44,056 nt of DNA from Candidatus Bathyarchaeota archaeon (GCA_903901015.1 CAIUPH010000069.1:1-44056); one strand, 5' to 3'. Counted from the stretch's first letter, positions 25,120-33,094 are shown. The notes: generated by a model from the sequence alone, not told the origin. A program made the numbers and translations.

Positions 25120-25157
25120 TTTTTATTTTATTGGAAATGTCATTCAGATTATTTCCA
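25120..25157 (-). promoter_or_regulatory. lysW promoter with inverted repeat
   Basis: On the minus strand a TATA-like AAATAAAAAG (25120-25129) lies upstream of lysW. Directly behind it, 7-base arms TGGAAAT (25132-25138) and ATTTCCA (25151-25157) form a perfect inverted repeat with a 12-base spacer. Its place next to the TATA/BRE region and the divergent Lrp-type gene make it a candidate operator for that regulator (inference). Confidence 0.5.
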
Positions 25158-25304
25158 GTTGTTTTTAAACATTTTGACTTATTTGTTACAACTTGGAGTG
25201 TTAATGTCTCATTTGGTGCAGCCTTTTCGCTTGCTTAAACAGGAAAAAAATGCAGTTTAAGGGCGCTTACACAACGAAAACCGCAGTTCCCACGGGGGCA
25301 AAGG

Positions 25305-25763
25305 ATGGAAAACGTTAAATTTATTCACGCCACTAGGTCCTCGGCGCAGAAAATGGATGAAAAAGACCGGCAAATCATAAAAATCCTCAAAGACGACGCA
25401 CGAGCAGGCTACGGCGACATCGGCAGCAAAGTCCAATTATCCGAAGGCGCAGTACGCAAAAGAATCAAAACGTTAACCGACGAAGCCGTCATCCGCAAAT
25501 TCACCGTCAAAATCGGCGCAGCAGAAGGCGCCCAAGCCGTAACCTTACTCGCCACAAACCCAACCCACCCAACCCAAGAAGTCAGCAAAAAAATCCAGGA
25601 AATCCCCCTCGTCGAAACCATCTACGAAGTCACAGGCGAATACGACATAGTCGTCGTCATCAGCGGCATGAACGTAACCGAAGTCAACGAATGCATCGAA
25701 AAAATCCGCCGAGTCGAAGGCATCATGAAAACCAACACCATGATAGTACTAAGAAGCTGGTAG
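25305..25763 (+). CDS. Lrp/AsnC-family transcriptional regulator (LysM-like)
   Basis: A 152-residue protein. Residues 17-75 are the winged helix-turn-helix (MDEKDRQIIKILKDDARAGYGDIGSKVQLSEGAVRKRIKTL) and residues 85-150 the RAM/ACT-like ligand domain (VSKKIQEIPLVETIYEVTGEYDIVVVISGMNVTEVNECI). It is divergent from lysW with about 240 bases between, the arrangement of Sulfolobus LysM, which controls the LysW operon and responds to lysine. So it probably regulates the lys/arg genes here. The start could be 25305 or the ATG at 25353 (MDEKDRQ), where most family members begin. Confidence 0.88.
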   Translation: MENVKFIHATRSSAQKMDEKDRQIIKILKDDARAGYGDIGSKVQLSEGAVRKRIKTLTDEAVIRKFTVKIGAAEGAQAVTLLATNPTHPTQEVSKKIQEIPLVETIYEVTGEYDIVVVISGMNVTEVNECIEKIRRVEGIMKTNTMIVLRSW

Positions 25764-26026
25764 GTTAACGTTTTACCAAAAAATGCGATGTTCATTGTTT
25801 TTGAGTGTCTTACCAGACTATTTGTGGTCTATTAGAGTCTATTAGAATCCAAATAGTTAATCATTGCAGAAACCGAGGAGGGAGGTCGATTGTGCCTCAG
25901 CATATTTGGAGCCTATTAGTGGTTCTATGTTGAAACGATAGAGAGGTAGGCATTCACTAAGGGGGTAGGTCTGTATTGGCTGGGAATCAGTGCATTAGCA
26001 TGTTGAAAACTGTATCTGACCGCTGG
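25764..26026. other. Intergenic region with short repeats
   Basis: This AT-rich, gene-free stretch separates the Lrp-type gene from rpiA. It contains a tandem duplication of GTCTATTAGA (25827-25836 and 25837-25846). It also has a 16-base block, GCATATTTGGAGCCTA (25900-25915), that recurs at 33152-33167. No protein frame or known RNA is recognised. Confidence 0.4.
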
Positions 26027-26740
26027 CTACTTGCGCAGTTTCTCGATTTTCTCCACGCCGCCCGCATAGCCAAGGTAGGCAATATCGGTTAAGCCGATGA
26101 AGAAGCCCGTTTCCACCACGCCTGGAACCATCTTCACTTTGACCGCGAGTTCTGCGGGGTTGACGATTTCGCCGAAGTATGCGTCTATGACTGCGTTGCC
26201 GTTGTCTGTGATTACGGGTCCGAGTTTACCTTTGCATTCGCGCACGACAGGTCGTCCGCCCATGGCGATGATTGTTTCTTTAACGATTGCCAACGCGAAT
26301 GGCAAAACTTCGATGGGGACGAACTGGTTGTTTTCTCCTATCAACGCGGTTTTTTTGGGTTGATCGGCGATGATTATGTTGAGTTTGGATGCTGACGCCA
26401 CGATTTTTTCTCGTGCGAGTGCTGCGCCGCCGCCTTTGATGAGGAAAAGTTCGGGGGTTAGTTGGTCTGCGCCGTCGATGGTGACGTCGATGACGGGGTG
26501 CTCGTCAAGGGTTGTTACGGGGATTTTGTTTTCGACCGCAAGCTGGAATGCCTGCGACGAGGTGGGAACGCCCAGAATGTGGAGGCTTCCGTTTTTGACT
26601 TGCTCGCCCAAGGCTTCAATGGCGAACGCCGCTGTACTACCGCTTCCAAGCCCTACTACGAAGCCGTCTTTAACATGCTTAACAGCCTCAAGCGCTGCTT
26701 TCTGTTTTGCAATTTGAATCGGGTCAAGGTTAACTTTCAA
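26027..26740 (-). CDS. rpiA: Ribose-5-phosphate isomerase A
   Basis: A 237-residue enzyme interconverting ribose 5-phosphate and ribulose 5-phosphate. RpiA signatures: GFVVGLGSGSTAAFAIEAL (phosphate loop), VTIDGADQ with the catalytic Asp, LIKGGGAALAREKIVA containing the conserved Lys, and VVRECKGKLGPVITDNGNAVIDA. Length is normal for the family. It overlaps the end of the upstream membrane-protein gene by 11 bases and is probably cotranscribed with it. The ATG at 26740 places the first helix normally. Confidence 0.95.
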   Translation of the reverse strand: MKVNLDPIQIAKQKAALEAVKHVKDGFVVGLGSGSTAAFAIEALGEQVKNGSLHILGVPTSSQAFQLAVENKIPVTTLDEHPVIDVTIDGADQLTPELFLIKGGGAALAREKIVASASKLNIIIADQPKKTALIGENNQFVPIEVLPFALAIVKETIIAMGGRPVVRECKGKLGPVITDNGNAVIDAYFGEIVNPAELAVKVKMVPGVVETGFFIGLTDIAYLGYAGGVEKIEKLRK

Positions 26741-27482
26741 TTTCCATCTGCCCCAGCTTATCTAAAACTTTCTCAACTTCGCTACGGATCGATTCTATGC
26801 GCCTTTCCGCCTCGGTTTTTGCGTCTGGTTTCTCTTCTGGCGGCTTGCGTTTCTTTCGCGGTTTCTCTTCGCCGCTTGCTGTTGGCGCCGCGGTTTCTTC
26901 TTCCTCTTCTTCGCCATCGTCGCCCTCCATCTGTTGGGGAGTTTGCGAGGGCATTTTTATTGGGATTTCACGGATGGGCTTCACGTCAATTCGGGTTCGA
27001 AGCTCCTCGACTTTGCTGGTTAATTCGCCGAATCGTTCGCTGAAGAGTTTCATGAGGTCTTCCTGCATGCCTTCAAGCTCGTGGAGTGCGACTATTCCTT
27101 CGTCTTTTTGGATGGATTCTTTGATGGTGTTCATCCTGTTTTTGTAGGTTATTGCCATTTTGTCTCGTTCTTGCTCGGTGATTTTGCCTTCTGCGTGGGC
27201 TTCGTAGAGTTTTCGGATGGCGTCGCCGAGGATGTCGCGTTCTAAATCAAGTGTACGCAATTCGTCTTTTGCGCTTGAAGCCATCGTGGTTTGGACGCTT
27301 TTAGAAATTTTGAATGGCACGTTGCTGTATTCGTGGTCGGGTTCGGTTTTCTGCGGGGCTCTTTTGGGCAGGGATGGTTTTTTGTCCCCGTACCGTCTCA
27401 TGACAAACATTAAGGTTCCCACGGCGATTATTACCACTAACAAGACCAAAGTGACTGTTACAGGGTCATCATACCAAACCAA
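26730..27482 (-). CDS. Membrane-anchored coiled-coil protein, hypothetical
   Basis: A 250-residue protein. An N-terminal transmembrane helix (about residues 8-28, VTVTLVLLVVIIAVGTLMFVM) is followed by RRYG and a basic stretch, suggesting a single-pass protein with the bulk in the cytoplasm. Residues 75-160 are helical and probably coiled coil (LRTLDLERDILGDAIRKLYEAHAEGKITEQERDKMAITYKNRM resembles short-C-terminal-helix motifs). Residues 175-220 are low complexity: acidic EEEEEE, then Pro/Lys. The C-terminus is again helical (IESIRSEVEKVLDKL). No enzymatic motif. It overlaps rpiA by 11 bases. Confidence 0.62.
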   Translation of the reverse strand: MVWYDDPVTVTLVLLVVIIAVGTLMFVMRRYGDKKPSLPKRAPQKTEPDHEYSNVPFKISKSVQTTMASSAKDELRTLDLERDILGDAIRKLYEAHAEGKITEQERDKMAITYKNRMNTIKESIQKDEGIVALHELEGMQEDLMKLFSERFGELTSKVEELRTRIDVKPIREIPIKMPSQTPQQMEGDDGEEEEEETAAPTASGEEKPRKKRKPPEEKPDAKTEAERRIESIRSEVEKVLDKLGQMEIES

Positions 27483-27516
27483 ACGTTGCCATCCTCGATA
27501 ACTTGTTGCGCGCCAT

Positions 27517-27640
27517 GTTATATATTAATTAATATAACGGCTACTTGTGGTGTTCCAAGTTTAAATAAATATTGCATCCTTTCCTTGTTAAATTTTATTC
27601 ACTCTTCATCCGCTAATTCTTATGCGGGACTAAGTTTAAA
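27517..27640. promoter_or_regulatory. Divergent promoter region upstream of the DUF2207 / radical SAM cassette
   Basis: An AT-rich near-palindrome with a TTAATTAA core, bounded by GTTATAT and ATATAAC (27517-27538), lies between two divergent genes. A TATA-like GTTTAAAT (core 27635-27640) is about 28-33 bases upstream of the ATG at 27668, as expected for a leaderless or short-leader archaeal transcript. Which protein, if any, binds the palindrome is unknown. Confidence 0.45.
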
Positions 27641-27667
27641 TCTCCAAGCCCTACACAGCAACTAATC

Positions 27668-28036
27668 ATGAGAATCCTTCCTATTCTTGGCGGTGTTGCG
27701 GCGACGGTTTTGTTCTTTTTTGCAGTGATTTTTGCGCTTGCCTCTTCTTACAGTGGGCTTACTGCTCAGGCGGCGCAGGGCAGACTCATCACCAGCGCAA
27801 TCCTCTTCATAGTGGGCTTATCAGTAATCGTTGGCATCTACTATACCACCCGCAAACCCAAAACGGTTATTCAGCGTTTGGAGGTTTCAGGCGAAATGAA
27901 GGCGGCGCAGATTAAGTGCCCCAACTGCGGCGGATTAATCAACGCTGACCAAATCAAAATTACCGAGGGCGTTCCATACGTTAAGTGTCCGTACTGCGGT
28001 ACCACGTTTGAGGTTACTGAGGAACCGAAATGGTAA
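27668..28036 (+). CDS. Small membrane protein with zinc ribbon
   Basis: A 122-residue protein with two transmembrane helices (about 5-28 and 40-60) and a cytoplasmic-side zinc ribbon formed by C84, C87, C107 and C110 (KCPNCGG...VKCPYCG). Its stop overlaps the start of the DUF2207-like gene (ATGGTAA, 7 bases), so translation is probably coupled and the two proteins may work together. It is the first gene of a three-gene block ending with a radical SAM enzyme. Its own function is unknown; the ribbon could bind protein partners or metal. A TATA-like element precedes it at the right distance. Confidence 0.7.
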   Translation: MRILPILGGVAATVLFFFAVIFALASSYSGLTAQAAQGRLITSAILFIVGLSVIVGIYYTTRKPKTVIQRLEVSGEMKAAQIKCPNCGGLINADQIKITEGVPYVKCPYCGTTFEVTEEPKW

Positions 28037-29655
28037 ACCGCTCAGCCCTGTTTGCTGCGTTGCTTGCTTTGTGCATCGTTGTGGCTTTAGCGGCAAGCGT
28101 TGCCAGCGCCCAGAGCTTGGTTTACAGCGTGGACCATGAGTGGGCGCAGGTCTTCATTAACCAGGATGGCACCATCGACTTAACCTACAACATAACCCTA
28201 ACGGTGACTTCGGGCACCCTGCACTCTTATGATGCTGGCCAACCGAAGCAGGATTTCACCATTGGCTCAGCCGTTGACCAGTACGGCAATCAACTTCACA
28301 CCTACAAGTACACATCTGATGTGGCATCAGTGGACTTCAAGACGCCCCTAACTGCGGGGCAAAGCATCTGGTATACGATAATAACCAACGTTGCAGGCAT
28401 GATAAGCAACGACACAGATAACCCCGGCAACTTTGGCATGCAGTTCATCCCTCAGTGGGACCCTAATGTGCCGATCAGTGACGTTCGGGTGCAGATTGTT
28501 CTGCCGCCGGGCGTTGCAACAAGCGATGTAAAAACCACCGCGAACTTCTACAACGGCACCTCAACCGTTGCGGGTCAGCTGGCGGTTTACTGGGAAAAAC
28601 CCGCCATACAAGCCAACGAACAGTTCCAGGTGGGCGTTTCTTTCCCAGCCAAATACATGCCAGGTTATAATCCTCCTTCAGGCGGAGGCGGACTCGACCT
28701 TGGCGGATTTGGAACAATCCTCGGGGTTGTCGGGGTGTTGTTTGCGCTGCTCGTTTTCGGGTTCATCATTTTTAAGGTTCGCAAGAGCACATATGCGTCG
28801 CCGAAAGTCAGCATGGAATCTTTGGGGGTCAAACGCGGCTTAACCGCCGTCGAAGCCTCATACCTGCTCGACTTGAAGCCGACGCAGATTGTCACCGAAA
28901 TCCTCTACAGCCTCCTCCAGAAACGAGCGGTTTGGGCGCAGGAAACCAAACCCGCGCTCAAACTAAAATTGCTGGCGCCCTACGAGAACAAAACAGGCAC
29001 CAAAGACAACCCGCTACGTTACTACGAGATTGACTTCCTAAACTCACTCAAAGCAGACGGGTCACTGGACGAAGAAAAACTCGCCCACACAATCATGTTC
29101 CTTCGCGACACAACCGAGCAGAAGCTGCAGGGTTACAGCCGCAAAGACACAGTGGATTACTATCGGAAGGTTGCGGCTGATGCGTGGGCGCAGGTAGAGA
29201 AGGCGGGCACCGTGGACTTGGCGGCGAACGCTTACGATGAACAACTGCTCTGGCTGCTTCTTGACCCCAACCAGCGCACCCGCACGGAAACCGTGTTCCG
29301 CGGCGGGATCATTCAGCCTAATCCATTGTGGTTCTGGTGGTGGTACGGCTACGGCGCATACCATCCAAACCCCACTTACGCTCCGAACGTTAACGTGCCT
29401 ACGCAGTCGGGCAAACCGCCAGCGATTCCAGGACCAGACTTCGCCAACACCATAGCCACATCAGTGGAGAAAACCTCGAACAGCGTAGTTGTCAACATAG
29501 AGAAATTCGCTAATGCCATCGTTCCGCCGCCCCCCAAAGTCTCCCACGACCCAGCCCATCCAAAAGCCGATTGTGTCTGCGCGTGTGCGACATGTGCCTG
29601 CGCGTGCGCTTGCGTTTCATGCGCTTGCGCTTGTGCAGGTGGAGGAGGACGCTAA
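28030..29655 (+). CDS. DUF2207-like membrane protein with Cys-rich C-terminal tail
   Basis: A 541-residue protein. It has a signal peptide (residues 1-27, ending ASVASAQS), an extracytoplasmic beta domain (30-210) of the DUF2207 type, a Gly-rich hinge and a transmembrane helix (226-249). The cytoplasmic part includes a winged-helix-like segment (LTAVEASYLLDLKPTQIVTEILYSLLQKRAVWAQ). A Trp/Tyr/Pro-rich stretch (355-430) and a Pro-rich linker come next. The last 27 residues hold ten cysteines at 515, 517, 519, 522, 524, 526, 528, 531, 533 and 535, mostly as alternating Cys-Ala, then GGGGR. DUF2207 proteins often end in low-complexity Gly/Ser tails, so the Cys tail is special. The next gene, a radical SAM/SPASM enzyme, begins at the base after the stop. 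The tail would be cytosolic and so accessible to that enzyme (inference). Confidence 0.75.
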   Translation: MVNRSALFAALLALCIVVALAASVASAQSLVYSVDHEWAQVFINQDGTIDLTYNITLTVTSGTLHSYDAGQPKQDFTIGSAVDQYGNQLHTYKYTSDVASVDFKTPLTAGQSIWYTIITNVAGMISNDTDNPGNFGMQFIPQWDPNVPISDVRVQIVLPPGVATSDVKTTANFYNGTSTVAGQLAVYWEKPAIQANEQFQVGVSFPAKYMPGYNPPSGGGGLDLGGFGTILGVVGVLFALLVFGFIIFKVRKSTYASPKVSMESLGVKRGLTAVEASYLLDLKPTQIVTEILYSLLQKRAVWAQETKPALKLKLLAPYENKTGTKDNPLRYYEIDFLNSLKADGSLDEEKLAHTIMFLRDTTEQKLQGYSRKDTVDYYRKVAADAWAQVEKAGTVDLAANAYDEQLLWLLLDPNQRTRTETVFRGGIIQPNPLWFWWWYGYGAYHPNPTYAPNVNVPTQSGKPPAIPGPDFANTIATSVEKTSNSVVVNIEKFANAIVPPPPKVSHDPAHPKADCVCACATCACACACVSCACACAGGGGR

Positions 29656-31002
29656 ATGAGTTTTCTAAAGAAAATCGTGGGTAAACAAAAGGTGCCCGTG
29701 GGACGTTTCATGTACCGCGGTGCGGACAAGTTTGCTGGGATGTCGCTGCAACTGCGCATTGAGCCGTCGGGGCAGGGCGTCATGGTTATCAACGCCAACA
29801 ACGTGCTGCACCTAAACCACACGGCAGCCGCCTACGCATTCTACTTCATGCAGGGCTTACCCCAAAAAGACGCCATATCAAAAATCCACCGAATGTACCA
29901 TGTGAACGCCGACACAGCCAAAACCGACTACGAAAAACTCGTCTACACCATTAGCACACTGGCGCAGACCGAAAAAATAGACCCCGTCACATACTTGGAG
30001 ATTCAAAAAGAGGAGCCCTTCAGCCACCAGTACTCAGCGCCCCTACGCATGGATATGGCTTTGACGTTTAGGTGCCAGAACGACTGCGTCCACTGCTACG
30101 CTGGAGGACCACATGAAACGCCTGAGCTTTCGACTGAGCAGTGGAAAAAAGTAATTGATAAACTCAGCGAAATCGGCGTTTTCATCTTAACCTTCACGGG
30201 CGGCGAGCCGACGCTGCGGGAGGATTTGCCTGAACTGTTAATTTACGCTCAAACCGTGGGTATGGTAACGGGACTCATCAGTAACGGGCGAAACCTCAAA
30301 GACAAAGCCTACGTCGAGGTGCTGGAGAAGTCAGGCTTAGACTTCGTTCAGGTAACCCTTGAATCCCACAAACCAGCATTCCACGACAAAATGACGGGTG
30401 CGAAGGGCAGCTGGAAAGAAACCGTCGCGGGAATCCAGAACGCGGTGCAATCCAAAATCTACGTTTCAACCAATACCACGCTTAGCAAAAACAACTCAGC
30501 CGACTTCTTAACCACCATCGACTACATCAAGGGATTGGGTGTGGATGCGTTTGGCTGCAACAGCCTCATCTACTCGGGCAGGGCACCCGACGCAAGCCAG
30601 GAATTCGCATTATCCATCGAAGAGTTGAACATGCTGTTGCCGAAAATCCGCGACAAAGCCCACATGCTCGGCTTAAAGTTCCTCTGGTACACGCCCACAC
30701 AGTACTGCCAATTTGACCCCGTCCAGTTGGGCTTGGGAGTCAAATCCTGCACCGCCGCCATGATAAACGCGTGTGTTGGACCCAACGGCGACGTTTACCC
30801 CTGCCAAAGCTACTTTGAAAGCCTCGGAAACATCCTCACCGAACCGTGGCAGAAGATTTGGCACCACCCACTAGCAGAAAAACTGCGCAGCCGAAGCTAC
30901 GTGGAAGAAAAATGCAAAGATTGCACGCAGCTGCAGGTTTGCGGCGGCGGATGCCCCCTGGAACTCCAGAATAAAACCCACGAGTGCACTCAGACAGGAT
31001 AA
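29656..31002 (+). CDS. Radical SAM/SPASM protein with N-terminal PqqD-like (RRE) domain
   Basis: A 448-residue enzyme. Residues 40-103 resemble PqqD, the peptide-recognition element of RiPP maturases (VLHLNHTAAAYAFYFMQGLPQKDAISKIHRMYHV). The radical SAM core starts at 130 with C140-x3-C144-x2-C147 and has FTGGEPTLRED near 180-190 and a VTLESHKPAFHDKM strand. The C-terminal SPASM region holds CTAAMINACVGPNGDVYPC and EKCKDCTQLQVCGGGCP, enough Cys for two auxiliary Fe-S clusters. Such enzymes install thioether, C-C or other bonds in peptides. The start codon directly follows the stop of the Cys-tailed protein gene, so that tail is the obvious candidate substrate. It could also be a heme-d1- or AdoMet-peptide enzyme with a distant substrate, but the context argues otherwise. 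Confidence 0.85.
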   Translation: MSFLKKIVGKQKVPVGRFMYRGADKFAGMSLQLRIEPSGQGVMVINANNVLHLNHTAAAYAFYFMQGLPQKDAISKIHRMYHVNADTAKTDYEKLVYTISTLAQTEKIDPVTYLEIQKEEPFSHQYSAPLRMDMALTFRCQNDCVHCYAGGPHETPELSTEQWKKVIDKLSEIGVFILTFTGGEPTLREDLPELLIYAQTVGMVTGLISNGRNLKDKAYVEVLEKSGLDFVQVTLESHKPAFHDKMTGAKGSWKETVAGIQNAVQSKIYVSTNTTLSKNNSADFLTTIDYIKGLGVDAFGCNSLIYSGRAPDASQEFALSIEELNMLLPKIRDKAHMLGLKFLWYTPTQYCQFDPVQLGLGVKSCTAAMINACVGPNGDVYPCQSYFESLGNILTEPWQKIWHHPLAEKLRSRSYVEEKCKDCTQLQVCGGGCPLELQNKTHECTQTG

Positions 31003-31064
31003 TTTATCTTTAGCAAGCCGCCATTCTCTTGCAAGGCAGCAACGCCGTTTGTGAGTTCACAGCT

Positions 31065-32300
31065 ATGGCTTCAACAGAAAAATGCAGGCTCATCGTTTTC
31101 GACGTGGAAGGAGTACTAATTCCTAAGAACCGCTTCATCTTTGAAGTGGGCAAAACCTTAGGGTTCACAAGACTCATCAGGCTTCTATTCTTAGGTTTTT
31201 TGTATGAAGCAGGCATTTTGAAGCTACAAACAGCCTTAAAACACATTTTCAAGGACTTAAAAGGAATCGAACTTGAAACGTTAATGGACATTTTCAGCAA
31301 AATTCCAGCTACCCCCTACCTGCACAGCTTATTCTGCCAGCTAAAATCCCGCAACTGCAAAATCGCTCTCATAAGCTCAGGTTTACCCACAGTCATCGTT
31401 GAGAAATTAGCAACGTCATTGGGCGCAGACTACGCATTCGGAGTCGAAGTTAAAACCAAAGATGGAAAATTAACGGGTGAAATCAGCGGCGACGCCATCA
31501 CAAAAAACGGAAAACGCAAAATTCTCTGCGAAATCTTAGACAAGGAAAAATTGGCACCCAGCGACTGCATCATCGTAGCTGACGACCGAAACAACCGCTG
31601 CATCTTCATGCCTGGAATGCTGAAAATCGGTTTTAACCCCGACGTTTTCCTGCGCGTTAAAGCTGACAGAGTAGTAAACGGCAAACTCACAGGCATCCTG
31701 CCCATCATCGATGGAAAACCGCATAAACGCTCTTTTCCCTCAGCCAACGATTTAGTGCGAGAAGATATCCATGCCTCAGGATTCTTCATGCCCCTCATCG
31801 CAGCATTAATTGGGGTTCCGATTGTGGCGTCAATAATCATTTTCATCGCCATCGTCTACACGGTGTCTGAGCTTTCAAGGCTTGAGGGACGCGAACTGCC
31901 ATTGGTTTCAGCGATTACGCGGCACGCGGCTTCCCAGTCTGAACTGTATGGGTTTGCTGCGGCACCAATCTACTTTGCCACGGGAATAGTGGCGACGCTA
32001 CTTCTGTTTCCATTTCACGCAGCTGGAGCAGCCATCGCCATGTTCTGCTTCGGTGACAGCGCAGCTTCGCTTTTCGGCGGATTAATCTCCACTTCTCTGC
32101 CTTTTAACAAGGGCAAAACTTGGGAGGGCTCGTTGGCAGGTTTCTTCTTCGCGTTTCTGGCGGGTTCATTCTTTGTGTCGCCGTGGTTGGCTTTGGCTGG
32201 AGCAGCGATTGCCATGACCGTTGAGGTTTTGCCGCTGCCCATAAACGATAACGTACTGATACCTGTGATTACGGGTGCCGCATTAACGCTGCTTATCTGA
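31065..32300 (+). CDS. HAD phosphatase fused to a CTP-dependent polyprenol/diacylglycerol-type kinase
   Basis: A 411-residue protein from the ATG at 31065; a TTG at 31029 would add 12 poorly supported residues. Residues 1-220 are a HAD-superfamily phosphatase of the SerB/ThrH kind: DVEGVLIPK (with Glu in place of the second Asp, as in ThrH), ISSG, a downstream Lys, and VADDRNN. Residues 245-411 are a multi-pass membrane domain like dolichol kinase / DGK1 / phytol kinase (SEC59 family): a VSELSRLEGRELP start, FCFGDSAASLFGG, KTWEGSLAGF and PLPINDNVLIPV. One half removes and the other adds phosphate on a lipid-like alcohol, suggesting polyprenol or isoprenoid alcohol recycling. Substrates are inferred. 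It begins 62 bases after the radical SAM gene. Confidence 0.78.
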   Translation: MASTEKCRLIVFDVEGVLIPKNRFIFEVGKTLGFTRLIRLLFLGFLYEAGILKLQTALKHIFKDLKGIELETLMDIFSKIPATPYLHSLFCQLKSRNCKIALISSGLPTVIVEKLATSLGADYAFGVEVKTKDGKLTGEISGDAITKNGKRKILCEILDKEKLAPSDCIIVADDRNNRCIFMPGMLKIGFNPDVFLRVKADRVVNGKLTGILPIIDGKPHKRSFPSANDLVREDIHASGFFMPLIAALIGVPIVASIIIFIAIVYTVSELSRLEGRELPLVSAITRHAASQSELYGFAAAPIYFATGIVATLLLFPFHAAGAAIAMFCFGDSAASLFGGLISTSLPFNKGKTWEGSLAGFFFAFLAGSFFVSPWLALAGAAIAMTVEVLPLPINDNVLIPVITGAALTLLI

Positions 32301-32318
32301 TGAGCTTGTTCTGAAAAA

Positions 32319-32573
32319 TTATTTCTTGTCCTGAGAAATGATTAAAGCTTGTTTTTGCTGGTGACTCAGCTTCTTTATTGCCCGCTCCCGCTTCATTGCG
32401 GCACTGCGAGAACCAAAAAGCTCCACGTACGCCACCTTTTGAGGTCGGTGAGATTTAGTGTATTTTGCCCCCTTCCCATTCTCATGCTGCCTTATCCGTT
32501 CATTCAAATCTCCCGTGTACCCAGTGTAGAAGCTTCCGTCCATACAGAGCAAAATATAAACGTAAAACGACAT
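32319..32573 (-). CDS. GIY-YIG family endonuclease domain protein
   Basis: An 84-residue single-domain GIY-YIG protein of the YhbQ/UPF0213 type. Motifs: YVYILLCMDGSFYTGYTGDLNERIRQHENGKGAKYTKSHRP, with the two Tyr, the catalytic Arg and His and a downstream Glu (KRERAIKKL) in place. The family cuts or binds branched or damaged DNA, though the cellular role of the stand-alone form is not firmly known. It is convergent with the preceding HAD-kinase gene and is followed at 7 bases by a second small gene on the same strand. Confidence 0.85.
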   Translation of the reverse strand: MSFYVYILLCMDGSFYTGYTGDLNERIRQHENGKGAKYTKSHRPQKVAYVELFGSRSAAMKRERAIKKLSHQQKQALIISQDKK

Positions 32574-32580
32574 GAATGCG

Positions 32581-32817
32581 TTAAAGCTCCTTAACCATGG
32601 GTTGAAGATGGTCGTAAACTATGCCTTTCTGGAGTAGAAATTTGGCGCAAACAAACTCCATCACGGTGTGGTTGATTTTCACCACGTTTTCTTTCTCGAG
32701 CTTAAGTAACCAGTCCTTGAGCATGTTGATTTTATTCTCCACTTCAGGAGATACCTCAACTGTTAAGTTGGATAAAAGAAGAGTTAAGTCACGCTCGAAT
32801 TTTTCTCGGTTGCTCAT
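32581..32817 (-). CDS. Small helical hypothetical protein
   Basis: A 78-residue protein from the ATG at 32817, which has GGA 9-11 bases upstream; a TTG at 32832 would add five residues. It is predicted to be helical and charged (NREKFERDLTLLLSNLTVEVSPEVENKINMLKDWLLKLE), with no Cys knuckles or membrane segment. It lies 7 bases upstream of the GIY-YIG gene on the same strand, so they probably share a transcript. I do not recognise the family. Confidence 0.6.
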   Translation of the reverse strand: MSNREKFERDLTLLLSNLTVEVSPEVENKINMLKDWLLKLEKENVVKINHTVMEFVCAKFLLQKGIVYDHLQPMVKEL

Positions 32818-32911
32818 TTTGTTTCCTGCCAAATCAGGGCTGCAAATTTGCCTGTATCTTAACTAGGTGAATTTAATATTTAAAGCCGAAAAAACTAGGC
32901 GGGGCTTTCCA

Positions 32912-33094
32912 CTATTTTACTGGTGAGAGAACGAGCCTTGCAGTGTTAACGTCAACTTCAACGATTTTGTAACCCTTGTATTCCTTGGCTTCACCCAGAA
33001 TGTTCTTAACGATTACATTGTCGCCGTCCACTTTAGCGTAGATAACGTCTCTGAACTGGATTTTCCCGTTTACGATTACGTTGAATTCACACAT
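32912..33094 (-). CDS. CooT-family small protein
   Basis: A 60-residue all-beta protein beginning MCEFNVIVNGK. The Cys directly after the start Met and the pattern with NILGEAKEYKGYKIVEVDV match the CooT family, first known as a nickel-binding accessory protein of carbon monoxide dehydrogenase maturation, where Cys2 is a ligand. An upstream ATG at 33106 would bury that Cys at position 6, so I start at 33094. There is no CODH gene in the window. Many archaea carry CooT homologues of unknown metal and partner. Confidence 0.72.
   Translation of the reverse strand: MCEFNVIVNGKIQFRDVIYAKVDGDNVIVKNILGEAKEYKGYKIVEVDVNTARLVLSPVK

Noticed and set aside
28475-28717. Minus-strand frame within the DUF2207-like gene
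   Set aside because: Its Arg/Pro-rich composition reflects the GC-rich complement of a real gene.
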